Below are positions 56,931 to 64,000 of a stretch of 64,000 nucleotides of DNA, piece after piece; the first letter of the stretch is position 1, and each line of letters starts with the position of its first letter. The position numbers were made by a program, and so were the translations under genes. The stretch spans positions 147,501-211,500 of the forward strand of contig JAUIRK010000418.1 of NCBI GenBank assembly GCA_030549495.1. The letters are read 5' to 3'. This stretch comes from Nectonema munidae. Taxonomy: Eukaryota; Nematomorpha; Nectonematoida; Nectonematidae. The notes under the pieces are model-generated. The model ran no database searches, had not been told where the DNA came from, and saw only the letters and a program-made list of their open reading frames with translations.

Positions 56931-58721
56931 TTATTTTAAAAACGATGTTTTAAGAGATTTTCTTTTATGACTTTCGTTCTTTGAGTCTCTTTTTAAACAC
57001 CAGCAAAAGTCAGCCAAAAAGTTTATATCCCATCTCCCTTGATATCTTTCTTCCATGCATTTGAGATCTTGATGAAACCTCTCTCCTTGTTCTTCACTAT
57101 AATCGCCACAGTTTTCTGGAAAGTAGTCAAGATGCGATCTTAGAAAGTGAAGTTTTATAGACATTCTCACTCCCAATACTTTAAAATTCTTTATTAAATC
57201 TTGCACAATGACATCATATTCTGAACTTCTGAAGTTTCCCAGGAAATTATAACAAAGTTTTTTAAAAGATATCCAAGCCTCCTTTTCTGCTTCATCCATT
57301 ACTTCTGTAAAGTTAGTGTCCTTCATAAGAGCTCTTATTTTAGGACCATCAAAGATCCCTGCTGCTAACTTTGCATTACTCTCTTTTGGAAATTTTTTGG
57401 CAATAAATAAAAGTGCTTGGCTCTCTTTTTTAATGCCTTCACAAAGCTTCTCATTAATCCTAACTTTATATGAAGTGGGGAAGTAAAATATTGTTTGGAT
57501 TGACTAAAGGTTCATGTAAGACGTTGTGAGATCCAGGATCAAAAGAGAGACGTGAAAGCCACTCTTTCCTTTCATAATGTTGCTCATCAGCTCTACTATT
57601 CCATAGACAAAGAAAACATGGATATTTGGTATATCCTCCTTGCATTCCTAGTATTAGAGACACAATCTGAAATATAAGTAAATATTTTTAGAACAAGGAA
57701 TGCATACATTCACACTTAATTTATACCTTAAGATCTCCGCAAATCTTCCATTTATGAAGATTGTACTTCAAAGTATCCAATAAAGTTTTCATAGTTTGAT
57801 AGTTCTCAGATAAATGGATGGAATGAGCAATTGGAACAGACGATACCCGATTGCCAATATGCAGAACAGCTTTCAAACTTTTAGTGGATGAGTCTATACA
57901 AAGTCTCCATTCTTGTGACTTATATTGTAAGCCAAGAGTTTCAATTGATCCTTGAACATTGTTACAGTAAACCATAAAACTTTCTTCGTGGATAGAGAAA
58001 AACTTTCTAAATTCTTCATCTCTGCTACGATACCAGTAATACGTCGTTCCTGGGGAGAGTAAATTATTTTCAACTAATCTTGAAGCAAGTAGTTGAGGAG
58101 ATTCTTTCGATAGACCCAAATCTCGGGTCAGGTCGTTTAATTGAGCTTGTGATAGAGGTTTTGGCTGTCTCAGCTCAGAATTTTTAATCATATATGATGC
58201 AGAAGTGTCTATTTCTTCATCTTCATCTTCATCAGTATTTTCTACAAAAAGAATCACTGGGGCTTCTGGTATGGGTATAGTTGTACTATGAGCTATTGGC
58301 CTTCTAGCTGAAGGAAGATCTGGGTAAATAACGTGCTTCTTGTTTTTTTTATTAACTCCTGAAATCAAATGGTAATGATTCTAATATTTACATTGAAAAG
58401 ATGAATGAAACTCTTACCAGTTAAATCTGTGAGACAAAAATAACAGTCTTCAAAATGATCTTTGCTTTATCTCCACTGCATTGTTATACCAAAAGATAAA
58501 GATTTTGTCAAGCCTTTAGTCCATCTTCTAAGGTTTTCGACACATGTTCTGCAACAAAAATGAGGAGCAAATTTTTTGTCCTGATCACCTAATTTCATGC
58601 CGAAGTAGGCATGGTAACTTTTTTTTACAAAGGATGTTATATTAGAAAACTGGCCAGGTAGTGTAACTTGTCCACAAATATAACAAAATTTATTAGGATC
58701 ATTTCTACATTTTCTATTCAT
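56931..58721 (-). pseudogene. Member of an orphan multi-copy family (CYICG...GERFHQD), three exons, two lesions
   Basis: Exon 1 58721-58418: MNRKCRNDPNKFCYICGQVT with Cys pairs (CYICG, HFCCRTCVENLRRW, DCYFCLTDL), a likely N-terminal zinc domain. Exon 2 58358-57727 has a linker IYPDLPSARRPIAHS, an acidic patch (DEDEDEE), and a core LCIDSSTKSLKAVL...WKICGDLK. Exon 3 57666-56931 has GMQGGYTKYPCFLCLWNSRA, IFDGPKIRALMKD, HFLRSHLDYFPENCGDYSEE, GERFHQDLKCMEERYQGRWD and FCWCLKRD. Introns are 59 and 60 bp with GT-AG borders in matching phase. Lesions: an in-frame TAA at 58467-58469 and a one-base slip near 57475. Length (about 557 codons) is normal. The family is very abundant in some arthropods and its function is unknown to me. 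The Asp/Asp/Glu pattern suggests a DDE transposase origin (inference). Confidence 0.75.
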
Positions 58722-59002
58722 TTTTATATCTTAAACAAATAATAAAACATTTAAATCGATAATATTTAAATTTGGTATATTGTAAATAGAGATACAATTA
58801 AAATATAAATTATAAATAGAAAATATAATTGATTTAGTATATTGTAAATAGAGAGTATAGACATTTTAAAAAATGAGATTGAAAAAAAATTTGACCTGAT
58901 TGAAAAAAATAAATGCCAGAATTATTAAATGCCTTTAAATGCCAATGTGTTTTCGGGGGGGGGGCTAAATTGACCTTCGCCCCCCCCCCCCCCCCCCAAT
59001 AA
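58722..59002. other. No gene; poly-G and poly-C runs
   Basis: Contains a run of 9 G near 58960 and a run of 17 C at about 58981-58997, adjoining the edge of composite repeat B. Confidence 0.6.
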
Positions 59003-59437
59003 TTTTATATAAGTAAGAGTTGCTGCTTGTTTATAAAACATGTATGATGATGGCATAGAAGGAATGCAGACTTTCGAATCAATGAAACATCATGCCAAGC
59101 TGCTCTGAAATTCCTATCGCATTTTTCCTATCGAACATATTTTACAGACGATGCGTGAGAGCTATATAATAATAATCCATTGCTTCAATATGCACATAAT
59201 AAGTCAGCAATGTTTATCACAGTGTCTCCTCTTTATAGTATTTTTGGGCAAACACATGTTGATGATCCACTAGATTTTCTCATCTTCTGTCACAGTGATT
59301 CTATTTCTCTTTCTCTCTCCTCTGTTTTTCTCTTCCGCTTTCTCTGCTAAAACTCAATCATTCACTCAAGTTCTCTTCTTTCATCCAAGCCCTCTTCTCT
59401 TGTTAAGCTCTCCTATCTCATTCAGCTTTCTTCTCTC

Positions 59438-59633
59438 CAGTGACGTAGCTAGGCTGGGGCATGAGGGGCCGTGCCCACACTCCTATGTACCGCATGGTGC
59501 CCCATGCATCTTATGCGATATCAGTTTTTGAAAATTTCTCCAATGAAAGGGTCAAGAATGTATAAATAATGTTGCGCAAGTTTTTTGTTTTAAAATTGTG
59601 CCCTTCTATCAACTTTTTTTGACTACACCACTG
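59438..59633 (-). mobile_element. hAT-type MITE with 8-bp target duplication, in composite B
   Basis: Ends CAGTGACGTAGCTAGG and (complement) CAGTGGTGTAGTC; flanks CTTCTCTC and CTTCTGTC, 7 of 8 alike. Counterpart of 21325-21527. Confidence 0.85.
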
Positions 59634-60157
59634 CTTCTGTCTAATTTGCATTTAGAGTATAATTAAAATAGTTTTCAATCGTTACAATTTTATATCAATG
59701 AATATTGTTAGACTCGCGCTAAGAACTTTTTCAACAAAAGTCACTTAATCTTTATCACTACGTTTGCTACCTTTTGTAACATTTGAAAACTTTAATTTTT
59801 TCAAGTCAAGAAATTTTTTTCAATACTTATTTTGGAATGAATATTTTGACTATCTATTCAGTTTAAAAGCAAGAATACCCGATTTGCTTAATATTTGAGC
59901 AGAGATATTTTTATAATGTTCGATTCAACTAATTCGATATTCACGATTCGAAGTAACACTGTACATAATCAAATCACTTTTTTTAAGAAAATTTGTTGAT
60001 TATTATAATAAAAATATAATATCGAAACAAAATGTTTCAGTTGTTAAAAATGTACTTGATCTATTTATGACAGCTGTCAGAATTTTATTTATAGACAGAA
60101 ATATTCAAAAAAACGCAATGATTTTCTTTTCTCGTATACTTTGATTTATGTTAGTTT

Positions 60158-60445
60158 GGTCCTTGGACATTTCGCCCCATTATTTTCATAAGACAGTTCG
60201 GCTCATTATTTTCATAAGACATTTTGTTTCATGGACAATTCGCCCCGTTATTTTCATAAGACATTTTGTCTCATGGACAATTCTAAAAAATTAAGAGATA
60301 AATTGATTGATTTGAAATAATTTAATAGAGATAAAATAAACAAGAATATAAATTTTTTTAATAATTTTACACATATAATAAGCAAAGATGGATGATACTA
60401 ATAGCCTATGAGACAATTTGTCAGGGGGCGAAATGTCTGTCGACC
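60158..60445 (+). mobile_element. MITE with GACATTTCGCCCC ends, 288 bp
   Basis: Left end GGTCCTTGGACATTTCGCCC, right end complement GGTCGACAGACATTTCGCCC. Near the left end a 40-bp unit (TTATTTTCATAAGACA with GACAATTCGCCCC) is repeated three times. Copy A of the composite repeat has the uninterrupted site (GTTAGTTTAAATAATTTT), so the insertion borders are directly visible. Flanks GTTAGTTT and ATTATTT suggest a decayed duplication of about 8 bp. Family not known to me. Confidence 0.8.
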
Positions 60446-60679
60446 ATTATTTAAATAATTTTTTAATTATAAGGGCTAGCTACTTTAACGTTGGCTTTTG
60501 CTGCTTATAAAAACTTGAAAATATCAAATAAACTCTCATTCTTTATGCCTCCTATTATTTTGAAATTATTCTGAGAACAGACGGTTCCATTTTAAAATGG
60601 TGAAAATTGCTTTATTAGTTTATTTTGTTTCCTTTCTCTCTTATGTTAATTATGTAGCAAATTTTTTAATTTTGAGTGG

Positions 60680-60835
60680 TGCAGTGGATGTATTTTCATT
60701 GACCAGGCACTGATGTACCGCTTATGTCAAACTATGAACAAATTTGTATCAATGAGGAATCGAATCCAGAGGCTTCCGTGCTATGTCCATCATCTCAACC
60801 AACCTGCCATGCCACCCATAGATAGAGTATGCTGT
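60680..60835 (-). mobile_element. SINE-2-like segment in composite B
   Basis: Counterpart of 20345-20490 on the - strand; B box complement GGAATCGAATCC at 60756-60767. Confidence 0.7.
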
Positions 60836-61319
60836 AGGGGATACGTCAAATTAGTTTTCAAAAACTTAAGTTATGCACTAAAATTTTTTAGTTTTTGTTG
60901 AAGCTCTATAACTTTTTCTGATAGACTTTTTTTCCTTAAAAGTTATTATAAAAGGCAAATTATCATTGCAAAATGTTAACAGTTATTTTACTTTTTGTAG
61001 CTTGTATAATGAAATAATGCGATCTTAATTTTTTGTTTTATTTTTGTTTGCACAATTATAACTTCGTTTTATACCCTTGCCCCTGAATCAATCACATTTT
61101 TTCATATAAACATCACAGGTTGTCTAGTAGACTCTTTGCCTTTAGACTACATTCACTGATATAAAACTATCCAACCTTCAGTTATTTGTTTTCTCTATGA
61201 ATCAAATATCCTTTCATCAATTCCTGTAATGTGCCTGGTAGACTACTTCATTTTTCAAATGAAAAACCCTATTCCACCCCCTAACATTTTTGGATTTTTT
61301 AAACTAGTGTATATTCGAT

Positions 61320-61929
61320 GGTTGTAGGTAAAAATGCCCCCAATTAAAAAGTAGGAAAAAATGCCCCCTAATTTTTGATTTTCAGGATTTTTTATAATTA
61401 TATAAATATTTTTATTTGGTACCGTTTTGAAAGGCTAAATTCCTAAAATTTCTTAATCTATAGGGTTTTTTCTTTATAAAGTTCTTGAAAACAATAGCAA
61501 AGGTGCATATTTGTGGGAATGTGTTCTTAAAATCAGTTAAAATACAAATTATATTTAGAAAGTGTTCTGATACACACAAAGTCCAAAAATATTTGCTGTT
61601 TTATAAAAAAAATTTTGTATTTAAAAAATTGTCGTATGCTGAGTTTTTTAGTTTACTTTAATTAAATTTTAAATGTTTTAAATGAAAAGTTAACTTTTTT
61701 TTTACAAAAAATCTTTATTTGACATATCTTTTTTAAAAATTTTAATTAATAATTTTTTGAAATTTTTTGTGTTGGGGCATTTTTTTCCTAATTTAAATTG
61801 GGGCATTTTTACTGGGAGCATTTTTTCCTACTTTTTAATTGGGGCATTTTTTCTTACTTTTTAATTGGGGGCATTTTTTCCTACTTTTTAATTGGGGGCA
61901 TTTTTTCCGGGGGCATTTTTTCTGCGCAC
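61320..61929 (+). mobile_element. MITE with TGCCCCC/GGGGGCA subterminal repeats, 610 bp
   Basis: Inserted between exact 10-bp duplications TATATTCGAT (61310-61319 and 61930-61939); copy A has a single uninterrupted site there. Left end GGTTGTAGGTAAAAATGCCC, right end complement GTGCGCAGAAAAAATGCCCC. The word AAAAAATGCCCCCAATTAAA is repeated in tandem, once or twice at the left and five or six times (inverted) at the right. The 9-10-bp duplication points to the Mutator group. No coding frame. Confidence 0.88.
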
Positions 61930-62166
61930 TATATTCGATATGCAAATTTAATTAAAATATTTTCGCTGGAAGTATAGTATTTAAATTCACTAATTTTGTA
62001 AAAAAAAATAATGTAGTCTTATAAATTTAGGACTTTAGGGTATGCGCTGAATACACTCTATTTTAAAGGATATTTGGTCTCCCGTGGTATTTCCAGACCA
62101 CTAATTTTGAAAATTGCAAGAAAAAAATTTCGCCCCCCAATAATTTTGAGGATGTGCGCCCCTGGA

Positions 62167-62939
62167 TCAATGATAGTATTCGATTAGCATGTGAAGGCGC
62201 CAATTTACTCTTTTTTGAAAAATGTAATGTTTTATGAGCGTGTGTTCTCCAAATCTATGAAGAAGGAATGGGAAGAAAATGTGCAAGAAAAGAAGGATAC
62301 CTGATAGAATCCGGTATGAAATCCAGACATGTACCAGGACATGAGCATGGCAGAAAGAGCTTCTTCATCGTTGAGTGGGGCGGCGTGCGTGCTACCTCCT
62401 TCTTTTCTCTTGCTCTCCTTTTCTTTTCGCAGCGAATTCTAAGCGGTTAAATCACATAAGATCGAGAATAACGTTGCAATCTTTGGCCAAATTTCAGAGT
62501 TTCCAAGCAGAATTTGAGACAACAACCCGGCAGACTCAAACAAGGGAGTTCAGAAGTAATGCAACGATCAATGTCCTAAAGAATCTAAACACGGTCAACC
62601 CTCGTTATTCCGAATCCTTCATTATCTCTCAAAGTTTCTCTTCTCCCTTTTGTATACGGGAAATATAAAAAGAAAACAAAATTTTAATAAAAAAAATAAA
62701 GCATTTGACGTTTTTGGTAAAATATTTGAGTTATGTTAATAATATTAAAATATTGAAACATATGGTATTATGTTAACTCCGTTCAATTTGATAGTAAAAT
62801 CATTACTTTGTCACAATTAGGACAATTTTTAATTATACGGATAGTTTTTTTTAATTTTTTGTTCTAATTGACGAGATTTAATTGATTGTTTTAGAATTTT
62901 TATTCAACTTTTTTTATAAATGTATTTTCGATAGTATAT
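62167..62939. other. No gene confidently seen; more GC-rich patch 62220-62660
   Basis: At 62268-62668 two overlapping + strand frames and a less AT-rich composition look coding-like (RKCARKEGYLIESG; TRQTQTREFRSNATINVLK), with a CAG at 62439 that could be an acceptor. I do not recognise a protein. It could be an exon or a transposon remnant. Confidence 0.35.
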
Positions 62940-63046
62940 TACGATTATTTGGAGTGTACAATTGGGCAGATAATCTTTGAAAAAGGGGAATCCCATTTTG
63001 ATAAATAAAAAAAGGGATGCTGGGACAAAAAAGTTGAAAACCACTG
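62940..63046 (-). mobile_element. hAT-like terminus
   Basis: On the - strand it begins CAGTGGTTTTCAACTTTTTT then GTCCCAGCATCCC, typical of hAT-type ends. No partner end identified. Confidence 0.45.
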
Positions 63047-63649
63047 CTCTATATAATAGAACAAAACACAGAATTATTGAAAATAAAAAAGAAATTATGA
63101 TTCAAAATGGCGAAAATTGTAACCAAATTGAATAAAAATTAAGTTGAGCAGGAAAGCTTTGAGTTTTTTTATCAAAGGAACACAAAATGATTATAAAAAT
63201 TTTTTATAAGTGAAACAGTCATGCATGAGTAAAAAGGTCAAATATTTCAAAAATAATCCCTTGTTGGTCTTCAAAAGAATTTGACAATTTTTCAAAAGAT
63301 GGAACCTTACAATTCTTTTTTGAATTATGACCTTCAATGTGCATAAGTCATACATACTATTTTTATTTTCATTTTGTTTTGTTTAATTCTATTTTCCCTT
63401 TTTTGCAATTTTATGTGAATTTAAATTTTTGATTTTGTTGTGATTATGTTGTTTTGCCATGGTGACATTTTTATTTAAACTTTTTTTTGATATTTTAACA
63501 TTATTTTAGAGGATTAAATGTTCTAAATCTTTTACAAGGAATTACGAATAATTTTTTTAATTACAAAATTTTCCCACTTTAATTTAGCAATATTTTTGAA
63601 ATCAACTTTTAATATTATTTCAAAAAACATATGTGATTATTTGGTTAAA

Positions 63650-63780
63650 ATTGCAAAAGACAAGATAGAATTGAAAAAAGAAATAATAGAATTGCAAAAA
63701 GATCAAATAGAAATGCAAAAAGACAAAATAGAATTACAATAAGAAAAAATAGAATTGAAAAACAAAATAGAACTAAAAAT
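63650..63780 (+). pseudogene. Coiled-coil coding remnant
   Basis: A + strand frame reads KDKIELKKEIIELQKDQIEM then QKDKIELQ, a stop, and EKIELKNKIELK. It is a heptad pattern with I/L spacing, i.e. a coiled coil made of near-tandem 24-nt units. Such tails occur at the end of MADF/Myb-type transposon-associated proteins, but nothing upstream supports that here. May be simple repeat expansion. Confidence 0.35.
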
Positions 63781-63792
63781 ATTATACAGGAG

Positions 63793-63977
63793 AGTGCAAA
63801 TTTTTGAGGACGACCGCTTTCGAGTTTTTTGGCTACAGTTCCTGTACTTTTATATATTGATAAAATTTGAGAAATATTACTTCTAGATATATTAAATCAT
63901 TTTGAAATAGCTCTTTGACTTTTGTTTATTGAAAGAAGTACAACTTTAGTTCTCAATTCTAGAGATACTTTAGGCAT
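63793..63977 (-). pseudogene. Tc1-type transposase, N-terminal DNA-binding fragment
   Basis: On the - strand from the ATG at 63975-63977: MPKVSLELRTKVVLLSINKS, QRAISK, a stop, then FNISRSNISQILSIYKSTGT, VAKKLESGRPQKF. This is the paired-like first HTH of Tc1 transposases ending in the GRP linker. The rest of the protein is absent beyond 63790. One in-frame stop. The inverted end probably lies across the right window edge. Confidence 0.8.
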
Positions 63978-64000
63978 GTCAGTCAAAAAAAGACGTCGGG

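Larger units (their letters stand above)
59003..62166 (-). repeat. Composite repeat, copy B (3.2 kb), inverted relative to copy A
   Basis: The reverse complement of the block at 19303-22004, from TAAGAGTTGCTGC at the left to GCGCCCCTGG at the right. It is longer because of two MITEs (60158-60445 and 61320-61929) that are absent in copy A. It lacks the hAT-like MITE found in copy A. It shares the nested hAT-type MITE (59438-59633) and the SINE-2-like segment. Non-coding. Confidence 0.85.

Noticed and set aside
59295-59531. A + strand frame in composite repeat B
   Set aside because: Driven by the CT-rich tract; not conserved in copy A.

Overview
The window is a repeat-dense, AT-rich stretch of an invertebrate animal genome, probably an arthropod. 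This is inferred from the mix of transposon families, the very short introns (43-60 bp in several places), tRNA-headed SINEs, and an orphan multi-copy gene family that I associate mainly with arthropods and cnidarians. The species cannot be named from the sequence. There is no prokaryotic gene organisation, no rRNA and no convincing functional tRNA gene.

Left part (1-6777): two different L2/CR1-like LINEs lie head to tail on the + strand. Each ends in a tetranucleotide tail that runs into a huge ATC microsatellite, and both microsatellites are exactly 712 nt long. 8.2-14.3 kb: a broken piggyBac transposase (-), a decayed BED-finger hAT element (+), a hAT-like MITE, a diverged tandem array of roughly 145-bp units, and a small TTAA-flanked piggyBac-type MITE. 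15.6-27.1 kb: two decayed LINEs on the - strand with nested insertions (a Tigger, SINEs, MITEs and a 2.7-kb composite repeat). 29.0-31.8 kb: a Mutator-like element with about 150-bp inverted ends, an 11-bp target duplication and a decayed transposase. 33.2-36.2 kb: a ZBED-like hAT relic, a SINE and the end of a Penelope-like element.

Centre (39.5-50.7 kb): the one clear host gene is a TMEM181-like seven-transmembrane (GOST family) protein on the + strand. It was put together here from conserved exons with matching splice phases. Its introns hold a Tc1/mariner-class element that begins about 19 bp after a splice donor, two piggyBac-type MITEs and an antisense hAT relic. The 5' exons were not found, and one junction has a phase problem.

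Right part (50.7-64 kb): an apparently intact Tigger/pogo element (51778-53708) with a 518-aa transposase, target TA and terminal repeats; a relic of an orphan family (54.1-54.7 kb); two candidate terminal exons of an unknown - strand gene (55.66-55.89 kb); a three-exon member of the orphan multi-copy family with two lesions (56.9-58.7 kb); a second, inverted copy of the 2.7-kb composite repeat (59.0-62.2 kb) that contains two MITEs absent from the first copy; and a Tc1 N-terminal fragment at the right edge. All family assignments come from motifs read by eye. No database search was run.
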